A stretch of DNA of 64,000 nt from Moritella sp. 5 (GCF_018219455.1 NZ_CP056122.1:372001-436000), one strand, 5' to 3'; shown: positions 53,658-63,958, counted from the stretch's first letter. Translations and numbers: made by a program. Notes: generated by a model from the letters alone, not told the origin.

Positions 53658-54071
53658 GTGAAATTATTAGCTAAAATCGTACTTACGACAGCGTTATTTT
53701 CTGGTGTTGCACAAGCGGGATTGGTTGTTATTGTTAATCCGTCAGGTCCGGATTCACTATCTAAATCACAGGTTTCTAAGCTGTATTTAGGTAAGTCTAA
53801 AAGGTTACCGAGTGGTGAGAAAGTTAAAGTGTTCGAGCGTGCTAATGGTAGTGCTGAACGTCAAGCGTTTCATGCTGCGATAACAGGGAAAAGCGAGTCT
53901 CAGTTACAAGCGTATTGGTCGCGTCTTGTTTTTACCGGCAAAGGTAAGCCTCCTAAAGTATTAGGTTCGGCATCATTAATCAAAAATCAGGTTGCAGCGA
54001 ATTCTGCGGCGATTGGTTATATTGATGAAGCTGACGTTGATAGTTCTATTAAAGTGCTATTCAAACTTTAA
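53658..54071 (+). CDS. Small PstS-like (phosphate ABC) periplasmic protein, first copy
   Basis: This 137-residue protein starts at a GTG with AAGGAAAG ahead; the paralogue at 55598 has ATG in the same place. A signal peptide ending VAQAG is followed by one PstS-like lobe. VVIVNPSGPDSLSKSQVSKLYLGKSK matches the start of phosphate-binding proteins, and the substrate stretch of full-length PstS (about 270 residues or more) is missing. Such short proteins occur widely in marine gammaproteobacteria, and their function is unclear. It is in a transcription unit with the preceding porin. Confidence 0.78.
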   Translation: MKLLAKIVLTTALFSGVAQAGLVVIVNPSGPDSLSKSQVSKLYLGKSKRLPSGEKVKVFERANGSAERQAFHAAITGKSESQLQAYWSRLVFTGKGKPPKVLGSASLIKNQVAANSAAIGYIDEADVDSSIKVLFKL

Positions 54072-54096
54072 CGTCTTTATTTCATGTTTTTATTTT

Positions 54097-54127
54097 TAAA
54101 TACCGTGCTTTATGTACGGTATTTTTT
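54097..54127 (+). terminator. Terminator after the first porin pair
   Basis: AAATACCGT pairs with ACGGTATTT around a nine-base loop, followed by TTTTG. It separates the two copies of the module. Confidence 0.85.
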
Positions 54128-54208
54128 TGTCTGATTCTGGCTGCCCTTAGAAGTAAATCGCAATAAGTTCAATCTAAATACTGATGATTTCATCACAACT
54201 TGTCTCGG

Positions 54209-54224
54209 TGTGATCTATGTCACG
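54209..54224 (+). promoter_or_regulatory. CRP site before the second porin
   Basis: TGTGA-TCTATG-TCACG matches the CRP consensus TGTGA-N6-TCACA in all but the last base. It lies about 130 bases before the start. I see no such site before the first porin. Confidence 0.65.
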
Positions 54225-54353
54225 CAAGTAAACTCGATAACCATTAGCAATCCCGTCATACTAATGAATTGATTAATAGTAAGTTTATATGTTTTACGGC
54301 GACTTGCTGATAAATTTCATATGGATGAAATGTTTAATACAAGGAGTGTTTTG

Positions 54354-55586
54354 ATGAAAAAAGCATTTATAATGCTACCGCTTGCCGTTGCCTGTGCTTC
54401 GCAATTTGCGATTGCGGCAACAACAGATGCACAGCGTCTTGCCCAGCTCGAACAAGAACTTGCGATCTTACAAGAGGCGAGTTCTTATGATTCGTTATCT
54501 GACCGCATGTCTATTAATGGTTTCTTCACTGGTCAAATGGGTGTTGCGAATAATGATGCGGGTTACGGTAACCGTCCTGGTGTAGAAGGTTACACTTCGG
54601 ATCCTAATTTCTCATTAGGCAGCAAGCTTGGTTTACAAGGTACTTTTGCGCTAACAGAGCAAACTCAAATTGTGGGTCAACTTGTTTCTCGTGGTGTGGA
54701 TGATTGGACTCCTGAGATGGAATGGGCTTTCTTAAGCCATGAATTTGATAACGGTTTCACTACGCGTATCGGTCGCTTACGTGTACCTCTGTACATGTAT
54801 TCTGATTATCTAGAAGTGGGCTATGCACAACCTTGGGTCAATCCACCTGCGGACGTATATACTATCGTACCTGTAAGTTCATACGATGGTATCGATATTA
54901 TTTATGATACTGACCTAGGTGATGCAAGTTTATCATTACAGGCGAGTTATGGTCATGACACGGATGATGCAAAATCTAACCCTTTAGGTGTCGATGTTAA
55001 GTTTGATAATACGATTGGTTTTTCTGCGACACTTTCTTATGAAGAGTGGGTATTCCGTGGTACTTACTTCCAAAGTAAATTGAAATCTGGCAAGATCATG
55101 GGAGGAGCTTTATCTTCATTACAAAGTTTTGAAGATGACGAAGCTCAATTTGCTGGTGTTGGTATTAGCTACGATAATGGCTCATTTTTAGCTATTTCTG
55201 AATATACAATGTCTAAAGTTGAAGGCGGTTATTCTGATACTGATTCTGCTTATATCACGTTAGGATATCGTATTGATGCGTTTACCCCTTATGTTAATTA
55301 TTCTTATTTGAAAACGACCGATGATTCAGATAGAGCATTAGACCCGATTGGTAGTGCATCACTAAATTGGGAACGTACGACTTATAGCATAGGCACACGT
55401 TATGATATTAGCTCGAACCTAGCATTAAAACTTGATGTTACTTATGCTGGCGATTTTGGTGATAGCAGTGGTGGTTTAGAAGCAAATAGCCATAATCAAA
55501 TCACAAACCTTAAAGCTGGTCAGTCACCACTTAATGAGTTCGATGACACTATCGTTTACACTGTTTCATTTGATGCAGTATTTTAA
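54354..55586 (+). CDS. Outer membrane porin, second copy
   Basis: This 410-residue paralogue of the porin at 52462 has the same signal peptide plan, the same coiled-coil head (LAQLEQELAILQEA) and the same end (TVSFDAVF). It carries short insertions, notably before WVFRGTYFQSKLKSG and near the C-terminus (SHNQITNLKAGQSP). ATG 54354 follows AAGGAGTGTTTTG and is preferred over an upstream in-frame ATG at 54321. A CRP site upstream suggests carbon control of this copy. Substrate unknown. Confidence 0.83.
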   Translation: MKKAFIMLPLAVACASQFAIAATTDAQRLAQLEQELAILQEASSYDSLSDRMSINGFFTGQMGVANNDAGYGNRPGVEGYTSDPNFSLGSKLGLQGTFALTEQTQIVGQLVSRGVDDWTPEMEWAFLSHEFDNGFTTRIGRLRVPLYMYSDYLEVGYAQPWVNPPADVYTIVPVSSYDGIDIIYDTDLGDASLSLQASYGHDTDDAKSNPLGVDVKFDNTIGFSATLSYEEWVFRGTYFQSKLKSGKIMGGALSSLQSFEDDEAQFAGVGISYDNGSFLAISEYTMSKVEGGYSDTDSAYITLGYRIDAFTPYVNYSYLKTTDDSDRALDPIGSASLNWERTTYSIGTRYDISSNLALKLDVTYAGDFGDSSGGLEANSHNQITNLKAGQSPLNEFDDTIVYTVSFDAVF

Positions 55587-55597
55587 GGAGAACTTTG

Positions 55598-56011
55598 ATG
55601 AAATTATTAGCTAAAGTTGCCTTAACAGCAGCATTGATATCTGGTGTAGCACAAGCGGGTGTTGTGGTTATTGCTAACCCAACAGGCCCTGACTCGTTAT
55701 CGAAATCACAAGTATCTAAATTATATTTAGGTAAGTCTAAAAAATTACCAAACGGCGCAAAAGCTGAAGTGATTGAGCAAGCGACAGGTAGTTTTATCCG
55801 CGGTGAATTTCACGACAGTGTCACTGGTAAGAGTGATTCACAGTTACAAGCTTATTGGTCACGCTTAATATTTACTGGTAAAGGCAAACCGCCGAAGACA
55901 ATTGGCTCATCAGCACTGATCAAAAGCCAAGTTGCATCACATGCTAATGCAATTGCTTATATCGATTCGTCAGAAGTCGATGACTCAGTAAAAGTGGTCT
56001 TTACACCGTAA
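55598..56011 (+). CDS. Small PstS-like periplasmic protein, second copy
   Basis: This 137-residue paralogue of the gene at 53658 has the same length and the same blocks (GPDSLSKSQVSKLYLGKSKK, LQAYWSRLIFTGKGKPPK). A TTG one codon earlier is ignored because AAGGAGAAC lies at the right distance from ATG 55598. It follows the second porin by 11 bases. Same uncertain function as its paralogue. Confidence 0.78.
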   Translation: MKLLAKVALTAALISGVAQAGVVVIANPTGPDSLSKSQVSKLYLGKSKKLPNGAKAEVIEQATGSFIRGEFHDSVTGKSDSQLQAYWSRLIFTGKGKPPKTIGSSALIKSQVASHANAIAYIDSSEVDDSVKVVFTP

Positions 56012-56062
56012 TATTAGTGCATTGTTATTGCTAAATTATCGGTTTGGCATATTTTTTACGAT

Positions 56063-56092
56063 AAAACCTCCGCTTAATACGGAGGTTTTTTC
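56063..56092. terminator. Bidirectional terminator between the porin module and PBP2
   Basis: AAAACCTCCG pairs perfectly with CGGAGGTTTT around seven bases, followed by TTC. It serves both convergent units. Confidence 0.88.
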
Positions 56093-56094
56093 AT

Positions 56095-58023
56095 TTAACT
56101 TGTCTTATGCCCAAGTGTCGATTGCGGATCCAGTGTCGGTTTAATTAACACATAATCCATTATTTTTCTGACCATTGGCGCCGCGCGTCTGCCCCAGCCA
56201 CCATTTTCTAAAACCGCGGTAACTAATACTTTAGGTGATTTTAGTGGCGCAAATGCAGTAAATAATGCATGGTCTCTCAAACGCTCAGTTAATTCCTCGG
56301 CATTATAATTCTCTCCATGATCAAGACCAAATACCTGACTTGTGCCTGATTTTCCCGCTGCGTCATATGAAATATGACTAAACGCTTGCCGACCAGTACC
56401 TGTCACAAGTACACGTCGCATCCCTTCCTGCACAATATTCCATGTTTCTTGTTTTACACTGCCCATTTTAGAAAAATCGTTGAATGCAATATCGGTTTCA
56501 ACATCGTTTTCAACAATACTTCTGACGATATGTGGCCTATGTACCAAGCCTTTATTGGCTATAACGGATGTCGCTTTTGCAATTTGTAATGGTGTTGCCG
56601 TCCAATAGCCTTGCCCAATGCCAATCGGGATCGTATCACCTTGATACCAAGATTGATGGTAATGAACGCGTTTCCATTCTCTGGTCGGCATATTAGCGCG
56701 GCTATCTTCTTTAATATCAATCCCTGAGGGTAGACCATAGCCAAATTTATTCATCCAGACCGATAATCGGTCAATGCCCATGTCAAAGGCGATTGGGTAA
56801 AAGTAGGTGTTCACCGATTTCTCTATCGCTTTGTAAATATTAACCTCACCAAAACCCCCGCGCACATCATCACGCCATTTTCGACTCTTAGTATTGGGGA
56901 TCTGCCACCAACCAGAGTCATTTCTTGTTGTACCTGGTGTAATGACCCCTTCGGTTAAGGCTGCTGCTGCAATCATAGGTTTAGCAGTAGAACCGGGTGA
57001 GTAAGCGCCCAAAGTAACGCGATTGAATAAAGGTTTATCGGGATCAGATAGCAGGGCTTTATACCTTGCAGATGAAATACCATGAACAAACCAATTTGGA
57101 TCATAGCTTGGACTTGATACCATCGCGAGAATTGAATCATCTCTTGGATCTAATACCACCAAGGCACCACGTTTATGCTTCAGAATTGATTTTCCTGTTG
57201 CTGGGTCAATTTTTTTCTCGGTAAGTAATTTATTTGCATATAGCTGCAGGTTAATATCTATATTCAGTTTTATATCTTTACCCGGAATTGGCGGTACTGT
57301 TTCTAATGTCCGTATTACTCTGCCTTGACTATTAACTTCGACTTTAGCAAAGCCTGATTGACCATGAAGAATATCTTCATAAGACCGTTCAATACCCAAT
57401 TTACCGATCGTTCTCGTCGCTTTATATTGGTTATATTTATGTTGTTGCTTTAATCGATTTATATCCCGATCATTAATTTTTGCTACGTAGCCCAAAATAT
57501 GCGTTAAATTTTCTTTATACGGATAATAGCGTTCAAGAAAAGCATCAACGAACACGCCAGGAAATTGATGTTGATGAACGGTAAACATAGCCACTTGTTT
57601 TTCTGTTAACTGAGCTGTAAACGTAACGGATTTAAAGTGTCTTGTTTGCTTCATCGATTGTTTAAATTCGATGATATCGTTATCACTTAACCCAAGCAGA
57701 TTTTTTAATTTAATTAAGGTTGGCTCTATATCCTTTATTTTTTCAGGTATGATTTCAAGAGAATAAATAGGCACATTCTTCGCTAACAGTATACCGTTAC
57801 GATCGTAAATGAGCCCTCTGTTGGGTGCTATTGGCACAATCTTAATTCGGTTGTTATTCGCGCGACCAGTATACCTTTGATAACCAGAGACTTGTAAATG
57901 ATATAAATTAACTAAGAGAGCAGCAGTCATTAGCAGTATCATAAAAAAAGAAGCTGCTGTTCTACGTGAAAAAAGTGCTAACTCTTCTTGATGGTTTGGG
58001 ATTTCAATGCGTTTTTTTATCAC
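56095..58023 (-). CDS. Penicillin-binding protein 2 (MrdA-type transpeptidase), stand-alone
   Basis: This 642-residue class B PBP has an N-terminal membrane anchor (ASFFMILLMTAALLVNL, about 24-40), a pedestal domain, and the transpeptidase domain. The catalytic SxxK is STAK (Ser345, Lys348), the SxN triad is SVN (403-405), and the KTG box is KSGT (558-561). MrdA builds the lateral wall together with RodA. Here no rodA, mreB, dacA or rlpA lies beside it; the gene is isolated, so it may be a second PBP2 beyond the one in the usual mrd operon. A hexanucleotide repeat lies in its ribosome-binding region. No gene symbol is given because it may not be the main mrdA. Confidence 0.88.
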   Translation of the reverse strand: MIKKRIEIPNHQEELALFSRRTAASFFMILLMTAALLVNLYHLQVSGYQRYTGRANNNRIKIVPIAPNRGLIYDRNGILLAKNVPIYSLEIIPEKIKDIEPTLIKLKNLLGLSDNDIIEFKQSMKQTRHFKSVTFTAQLTEKQVAMFTVHQHQFPGVFVDAFLERYYPYKENLTHILGYVAKINDRDINRLKQQHKYNQYKATRTIGKLGIERSYEDILHGQSGFAKVEVNSQGRVIRTLETVPPIPGKDIKLNIDINLQLYANKLLTEKKIDPATGKSILKHKRGALVVLDPRDDSILAMVSSPSYDPNWFVHGISSARYKALLSDPDKPLFNRVTLGAYSPGSTAKPMIAAAALTEGVITPGTTRNDSGWWQIPNTKSRKWRDDVRGGFGEVNIYKAIEKSVNTYFYPIAFDMGIDRLSVWMNKFGYGLPSGIDIKEDSRANMPTREWKRVHYHQSWYQGDTIPIGIGQGYWTATPLQIAKATSVIANKGLVHRPHIVRSIVENDVETDIAFNDFSKMGSVKQETWNIVQEGMRRVLVTGTGRQAFSHISYDAAGKSGTSQVFGLDHGENYNAEELTERLRDHALFTAFAPLKSPKVLVTAVLENGGWGRRAAPMVRKIMDYVLIKPTLDPQSTLGHKTS

Positions 58024-58030
58024 AATAACT

Positions 58031-58057
58031 CTTTCTCTTTCTCTTTCTCTTTCTCTA
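58031..58057. repeat. Hexanucleotide repeat (TCTTTC)4.5 before the PBP2 start
   Basis: Four perfect TCTTTC units plus TCT. On the coding strand the mRNA reads as repeated GAAAGA ending seven bases before the ATG at 58023, so the repeat itself supplies the purine-rich ribosome site. Repeats of this kind change length by slippage. Confidence 0.85.
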
Positions 58058-58372
58058 GTTCTAATGCATTATACAATACACCAAATCATTTATGTCTGTA
58101 TTTGGGTAATGTGACACAATATCAATCTGAGGTGTAGACAATATTGTTTTACTTAAGTGCCGAGACAGATATGAAAGAGTTGTAACAATTCTCTCAAGCT
58201 ACGCTATCGCGCTACTATTACCAGTATTTATCTTACGGCATTATGACCTTGAATTTAATGCTGCCGTGTTATCTAGTCCTATGTTTGGCATTTTTTTTTG
58301 GGTATAATTTAATGGCATGAATATTAAAACCAGAGTATTCTTTCATACATCATAACTAAAGAGATTAACCTA
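58058..58372. other. Divergent leader region between PBP2 and rraB
   Basis: No gene is seen. A nine-base T run (58291-58299) and a perfect -10 TATAAT (58303-58308) occur 65 bases before rraB, but no matching -35 at 16-18 bases is visible. The rest is AT-rich. Confidence 0.4.
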
Positions 58373-58735
58373 GTGGATTTTGAAAAAGAATTTGCCGAGC
58401 TGAAAGTCGAAGCTGAAGAGATCATTGATAACTTATTAGAAGATGGCAGTGATCCTGATGCTGTGTATTCAATTGAGCATCACTTTGCTGGGGATGATTT
58501 TGCACAGTTAGAAAAAGCCGCTATTGCAGCATTTAAACTGGGCTACGATGTATCAGACCCAGAAGAAGTTGAACTTGAAGACGGACAAACAGTATTCGCA
58601 TTCGATTGTATTGTTGAAACTGAACTTGATATCGATACGATCACGCGTGATATCGAAGCGTTACTTAAAATGTCTATCGAACAAGACGTTACTTATGATG
58701 GCTGGGGTACTTACTTCGAAGAAGACGCCTCATAG
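58373..58735 (+). CDS. rraB: Regulator of ribonuclease E activity B
   Basis: This 120-residue acidic protein matches RraB: IIDNLLEDGSDPDAVYSIEHHFA (split; about 17-39), KAAIAAFKLGYDVSDPEE and the C-terminal YDGWGTYFE. RraB binds RNase E and alters its RNA-decay activity. It starts at a GTG after AAAGAGATTAACCTA. It is shorter at the C-terminus than E. coli RraB, lacking the acidic tail. Confidence 0.92.
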   Translation: MDFEKEFAELKVEAEEIIDNLLEDGSDPDAVYSIEHHFAGDDFAQLEKAAIAAFKLGYDVSDPEEVELEDGQTVFAFDCIVETELDIDTITRDIEALLKMSIEQDVTYDGWGTYFEEDAS

Positions 58736-58743
58736 TACTTACA

Positions 58744-60861
58744 TTATAGTACTGGCATAGACAGCGTTGTTTCTGTGTGTTGTAGATAAGTCATATTATT
58801 GTGTGTGGCATGATGTTTTTTGTACCATAGACAAAATTTGTCGCTCGGTAACGGGCGACTAAATAAATACCCCTGAAGTTGATCACATTGTTGTGCTTGT
58901 AGCCATTCCATTTGTGATTCTTCCTCGATCCCTTCTGCTGTTACTGTAATGTTTAATTCTCTTGCTAGGCTGATAACAGAGCGTGTTATTGCTGTTGTCG
59001 TTTTATCTATTTCTAATTCATCCACAAAAGATTTATCTATTTTTATTTTATGTGCAGGCATATTTTTTAGATAAGACAATGAACAATAACCTGTGCCAAA
59101 ATCATCAATAGAAAGACGTACGCCAAGTTTTATTAATTCTTCTAGCATTTGGTCTGCGGTCTTGTTTGATTCCATTAAGGCGCTTTCAGTGACTTCTATT
59201 TCGAGTCGGTGAGCTGGTACCTGGTAATAGTCGATACAGTGTTTAATTTTATTGATGAGCTGTGGATCATTAAATTGAATCGGTGACAAATTGACGGCCA
59301 TAAAGATATCGATATCGTGGGCGCGCCATTGGGCTAATTGCTGACAGGCTTTTTCTAATACGACTTCACCAAGCTGTCCAATTAAATTATTTTTTTCGGC
59401 CAGCGCAATGAATTTAATCGGCATAATAAGCCCTTGTTTAGGATGATGCCAACGCGCAAGCGCTTCAACACCCAATACTACTTTTGTTTTACTATCAATA
59501 ATGGGTTGGTAATATAAGTCGATGTTCTTCTTTTGTATGGCGTACTTTAAGTCTTCTGTCAGTCGCCTCTCTGCTTCGGCATGGGCTTCTAAGACGGGGT
59601 CAAACAAACTGTAACTTTGCCCAAGGTGTTTACGTGAGCGCTGTAAGGCTTGTTCACTGCAAGTCAGCAGGTGTTTGGTATTTTTAATGCTATCGGGGTA
59701 ATTGGCTGCGCCAATACAAATAGCCAGATCTATCACATGTCCTTGAATCGCAAATTTTTTGTTAAGCTTATTCGTTAATGTATTGCATAAATTATCAAGT
59801 TGTTGGGGGGAACTGGCTTGGTCACTGAGAATCGAAAATCGATCACCTTGAATTCGCGCTAAGTAAGCATGTTCAGGTGCTATTTTTTTAATTGTCTCGC
59901 CGACATAAAAAATTACTTGATCCCCAATGTCGGTACCGTGATGGCTGTTTATATACCCCATCTTTTTGATATCGATGAGTAGCATACCCCACTTAGAATC
60001 TGGTTTTATTTTATCGATTCTCTTCAGGAATGTGGCGCGGTTTAATAGGTTTGTTAGTTGATCGTGTTTTGTTAATCTATCAATTTTTTGTAAGGTAATA
60101 CGGCGTTCTTTAAGGTCGCGAGATATGCTGACCGTCCCGACTAATTCATTATTCTTAATGACTGGGTGCTTATGTACATCCACGTATATGTCTCGGCCTT
60201 CGAGCGTGAATTCCATCTTGTAGTTGGCACTTTTATAATTTGATTTGAGCTGGCTATCATAATCGAGACTTAATTTAGCTGTTGTTTCAGGCAATAATTG
60301 TTCAATGGTTTTACCAATTACATCGGATTTTTTCTTGTTGGCCAACTTAAGCGCGGTACGGTTGCATTCGACTACTCGCCCTTGCATGTCTTTGTATATG
60401 ACGAAATCAGGCAGGGCATCAAAAATAGAATTCAGTAATGCAGTTTTTTCTTGTAGCTTCTGCTCGGAGCGACATTTACTGGAGACATCCACGGCAATGC
60501 CAAGTAAACCAGTGATTTTACCTGCTTTGTTTTTAAGGGGGATCTTGGTTATTTCATATTGACCGTCGCCGTATATGGTTTCCATGGTCATTTTTTTTGC
60601 AATGACACTACGGCCGTATTTTAACGCCTGCTTGTCGGTTTGATAGAGCTCGTCGTTGGGAAGTTTTTTTTCTTGGAATGCCGGTTTTAGCTGAACATCG
60701 GTTTTCCCAATAATAAATTGTTCAGAAGGCAGATCGAATAATTCTAGGCAGTGCTTATTGCAACCGAGATATTGGCCATGTATGTCTTTCCAGAATATAC
60801 CTATAGGTAAATGCTGAATAGCGGCAATTAATATGTGATTTAGCGGTTCCTTGCTGCCCAT
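58744..60861 (-). CDS. PAS-PAS-GGDEF-EAL cyclic-di-GMP phosphodiesterase
   Basis: This 705-residue protein has two PAS domains (about 8-130 and 140-255), a GGDEF domain (about 262-425) and an EAL domain (about 435-685). In the GGDEF domain the signature reads QGDRF instead of GGDEF, so it probably makes no cyclic-di-GMP. The EAL domain keeps its catalytic set: EALARW (about 468), NLSPIQF, EVTESALM, IDDFGTGY and KIDKSFV, and AEGIEE near the end. It should cleave c-di-GMP, perhaps with the GGDEF part as a GTP sensor. It has no membrane helix. AGTGATAGGTT precedes the ATG. Confidence 0.9.
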   Translation of the reverse strand: MGSKEPLNHILIAAIQHLPIGIFWKDIHGQYLGCNKHCLELFDLPSEQFIIGKTDVQLKPAFQEKKLPNDELYQTDKQALKYGRSVIAKKMTMETIYGDGQYEITKIPLKNKAGKITGLLGIAVDVSSKCRSEQKLQEKTALLNSIFDALPDFVIYKDMQGRVVECNRTALKLANKKKSDVIGKTIEQLLPETTAKLSLDYDSQLKSNYKSANYKMEFTLEGRDIYVDVHKHPVIKNNELVGTVSISRDLKERRITLQKIDRLTKHDQLTNLLNRATFLKRIDKIKPDSKWGMLLIDIKKMGYINSHHGTDIGDQVIFYVGETIKKIAPEHAYLARIQGDRFSILSDQASSPQQLDNLCNTLTNKLNKKFAIQGHVIDLAICIGAANYPDSIKNTKHLLTCSEQALQRSRKHLGQSYSLFDPVLEAHAEAERRLTEDLKYAIQKKNIDLYYQPIIDSKTKVVLGVEALARWHHPKQGLIMPIKFIALAEKNNLIGQLGEVVLEKACQQLAQWRAHDIDIFMAVNLSPIQFNDPQLINKIKHCIDYYQVPAHRLEIEVTESALMESNKTADQMLEELIKLGVRLSIDDFGTGYCSLSYLKNMPAHKIKIDKSFVDELEIDKTTTAITRSVISLARELNITVTAEGIEEESQMEWLQAQQCDQLQGYLFSRPLPSDKFCLWYKKHHATHNNMTYLQHTETTLSMPVL

Positions 60862-61040
60862 AACCTATCACTCCATTCCTTGGTGTCGACATGTATAGTT
60901 AAGCGGTGTTGTTTTCCATAACAACAACACACTGTTACGAATAAAGATGTTACATCGTAAGTGCTGATATGGAAATGTTTTTACAAGATATGAAGAAATA
61001 ATTGTGACGTTGATTTAGTATTTAGTTGTATTTAAAAACA

Positions 61041-61075
61041 ATAAAGGGAGGGTTGATTACTCAACCCCCCTTTAT
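61041..61075 (-). terminator. Terminator of valS
   Basis: On the minus strand ATAAAGGGGGGTTGA pairs with TCAACCCTCCCTTTAT with one bulged base, then TTGTTTTTAAA. It lies 22 bases after the valS stop. Confidence 0.75.
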
Positions 61076-61096
61076 AGGTAAGTACGATTTTAACGA

Positions 61097-63958
61097 CTAG
61101 ATCGATTCAATTCGTGCTTTTTGTGCTTTAAATTTAGCAATCGTATTTTCAAACTCCGCTTGTTTCTCACGTTCTTTCGCGATAACAGCTTCTGGCGCTT
61201 TACCAACGAATTTTTCGTTGTTTAGTTTGCCTGCAACACGGTCTAAGTCTTTTTGTACTTTTTCCATTTGCTTGTTGATACGCGCAATTTCAGCATCTTT
61301 ATCGATTAGGCCAGCCATTGGAATTAAGATTTCCATGTTGCCTAATAGTGATGTTGCTGAGATTGGTGCTTCTTCATTTTCGCTAAGTAATGTTATTGCT
61401 TCTAGTTTTGCTAGTGAGCTAAGGAACTGTTGGTTTTCGTCTAGACGACGTTGTTCTTCAGTGCCTACATTTTTAAGCAAAATCGAGATTGGCTTGCTTG
61501 GGCTGATGTCCATTTCGCCGCGGATGTTACGGATAGCGATAATGAATTGTTTCACCCACTCAAGATCTTGCATTGATTGTGCATCAACTTTAGCCGCATC
61601 ATATTCAGGGAATGCCTGTAGCATGATTGTTGCGCCTTCGGTGTGCTTACCAGCAAGTGGTGCAACACGCTGCCAAATCTCTTCAGTGATGAATGGCATG
61701 ATAGGGTGCATTAAACGTTGTAACTCTTCTAGAATTGTTACTAGCGTATGACGCGTAGCACGCAGTTGTGCTTCTGTACCGTGTGCGAATACAGGCTTAG
61801 TTAATTCTAAGTACCAATCACAGAATTGGTTCCAAGTGAATTCGTAAGCAATGTTTGCAGCAAGATCGAGACGGTAAGTATCAACTGCTTCACGGTATGT
61901 CTTGATGGTTTCTTGGAATTGACCTTGGATCCAACGATCCGCTAGGCTGAATTCCATGTCGCCGCCATTTTGGCCGCAATCATGTTCTTCTGTGTTCATT
62001 AATACGTAACGGCTTGCGTTCCATAGTTTGTTACAGAAGTTACGGTAACCGTCAAGGCGCTTCATATCCCAGTTAATGTCACGACCAGTCGATGCCATTG
62101 CTGCTAATGTGAAACGTAGTGCGTCAGTACCGTGAGCTTCAATGCCGCCTTCAAATTCTTTACGCGTTGCTTTTTCAATTTTCTTAGCAAGTTGTGGCTG
62201 CATCATGTTGCCAGTACGTTTTTGTACTAGCGACTCAAGGTCGATACCGTCGATCATGTCTAGTGGATCAAGTACGTTACCTTTTGATTTTGACATTTTA
62301 TCGCCAGCTTCATCACGTACTAAACCAGTCACATAAACCGTTTTGAATGGTACTTGTGGCTTGCCGTTTTCATCTTTAATGAAGTGCATGGTCATCATGA
62401 TCATACGTGCAACCCAGAAGAAGATGATGTCGAAACCTGTTACCAGTACATCACTTGGGTGGAACACTTTAAGATCTTGAGTTTGCTGTGGCCAGCCTTG
62501 CGTTGAGAATGTCCAAAGCGCAGATGAGAACCAAGTATCGAGTACATCGTCGTCTTGACGTAGTGCAATCTCTGGACCTAAGTTGTTTTCTGCACGTACT
62601 TCAGCTTCATCACGACCAACGAATACATTACCTTCGTTATCATACCAAGCTGGAATACGATGACCCCACCAAAGCTGACGTGAAATACACCAATCTTGTA
62701 CGTCGTTCATCCACGAGAAGTACATGTTTTCGTATTGTTTTGGTACGAATTGAATTTCGCCGTCTTTTACTGCGTCAGTTGCTACTTTCGCCATTGGACC
62801 AACACTTACATACCATTGGTCTGTTAGTAGTGGCTCAATCACAACGCCACTACGATCGCCGTAAGGTACTTGTAGTGTATGTGGTTCAATTTTTTCTAGT
62901 AGGCCAAGTTCTTCAAACTTAGCAACGATTGCTTTACGCGCAGCAAAACGCTCCATGCCTTGGTATTCAGCAGGGATAGTGAAGGTTAGTTCAGTGTTTT
63001 CTGTGCCGTCTGAGTTGATGATTTCCGCTTCTTCACGAATATCAGCATTTTCAGTTAGGATGTTGAACATTACTAAGTTGTTACGTTTACCAACTTCGTA
63101 ATCGTTAAAGTCATGAGCAGGTGTAATTTTTACACAACCTGTGCCTTTTTCCATGTCAGCATAGTCATCAGCAACAATTTTGATGCGACGGCCAACAATT
63201 GGAAGAATAATGTCTTTGCCTACAAGCGCTGCATAGCGTTCGTCTTTCGGGTGTACTGCAACCGCAGAGTCACCTAGCATTGTTTCTGGACGTGTCGTTG
63301 CTACAACGATGTAATCTTTACCGTCAGCAGTTGTTTCGCCGTCTGCTAATGGATAGCGGAAGTACCACATGCTACCTTGTTTTTCTTTGCTTTCTACTTC
63401 TAGATCAGAAATGGCAGTGTGGAATTTTGGATCCCAGTTTACTAGGCGTTTGCCACGGTAAATTAGATCTTCTTTAAATAAACGTACGAATACTTCTTTT
63501 ACTGCTTCAGACAGACCGTCATCCATCGTAAAACGTTCGCGATCCCAATCTACAGATGTGCCTAAACGACGCATTTGACGAGTTATATTACCGCCTGATT
63601 CGTTTTTCCAATCCCAGATCTTGTCTATGAATGCATCACGGCCATAATCGTGGCGTGTTTTACCTTCTTCAGCAGCAATCTTACGTTCAACAACCATTTG
63701 TGTTGCGATACCGGCGTGATCGGTACCCACTTGCCATAACGTATTGTTACCTTGCATACGCTTATAACGAGTTAGCGCATCCATAATTGTTTGTTGGAAG
63801 GCATGACCCATGTGCAGGCTACCAGTAACATTTGGCGGTGGGATCATGATGCTGTATGCATCTTTTGTTAGATCGCCGTTTGGCTTGAAGTAACCTTGCT
63901 CTTCCCAGTTCTGGTAAAGCGCTTGCTCAATGGCTTGGGGATTGTATATTTTTTCCAT
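61097..63958 (-). CDS. valS: Valyl-tRNA synthetase
   Basis: This 953-residue class I synthetase has the HIGH-type motif [15 protein letters not shown] (about 41-55) and the KMSKS motif [13 protein letters not shown] (about 556-568). An editing (CP1) domain lies between them, followed by the anticodon-binding domain and a C-terminal coiled coil ([22 protein letters not shown], split, about 886-907). It charges tRNA-Val. Full length for the family (E. coli 951). It reads leftward and is complete; the sequence beyond 63958 is its leader. Confidence 0.97.
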   Translation of the reverse strand: MEKIYNPQAIEQALYQNWEEQGYFKPNGDLTKDAYSIMIPPPNVTGSLHMGHAFQQTIMDALTRYKRMQGNNTLWQVGTDHAGIATQMVVERKIAAEEGKTRHDYGRDAFIDKIWDWKNESGGNITRQMRRLGTSVDWDRERFTMDDGLSEAVKEVFVRLFKEDLIYRGKRLVNWDPKFHTAISDLEVESKEKQGSMWYFRYPLADGETTADGKDYIVVATTRPETMLGDSAVAVHPKDERYAALVGKDIILPIVGRRIKIVADDYADMEKGTGCVKITPAHDFNDYEVGKRNNLVMFNILTENADIREEAEIINSDGTENTELTFTIPAEYQGMERFAARKAIVAKFEELGLLEKIEPHTLQVPYGDRSGVVIEPLLTDQWYVSVGPMAKVATDAVKDGEIQFVPKQYENMYFSWMNDVQDWCISRQLWWGHRIPAWYDNEGNVFVGRDEAEVRAENNLGPEIALRQDDDVLDTWFSSALWTFSTQGWPQQTQDLKVFHPSDVLVTGFDIIFFWVARMIMMTMHFIKDENGKPQVPFKTVYVTGLVRDEAGDKMSKSKGNVLDPLDMIDGIDLESLVQKRTGNMMQPQLAKKIEKATRKEFEGGIEAHGTDALRFTLAAMASTGRDINWDMKRLDGYRNFCNKLWNASRYVLMNTEEHDCGQNGGDMEFSLADRWIQGQFQETIKTYREAVDTYRLDLAANIAYEFTWNQFCDWYLELTKPVFAHGTEAQLRATRHTLVTILEELQRLMHPIMPFITEEIWQRVAPLAGKHTEGATIMLQAFPEYDAAKVDAQSMQDLEWVKQFIIAIRNIRGEMDISPSKPISILLKNVGTEEQRRLDENQQFLSSLAKLEAITLLSENEEAPISATSLLGNMEILIPMAGLIDKDAEIARINKQMEKVQKDLDRVAGKLNNEKFVGKAPEAVIAKEREKQAEFENTIAKFKAQKARIESI

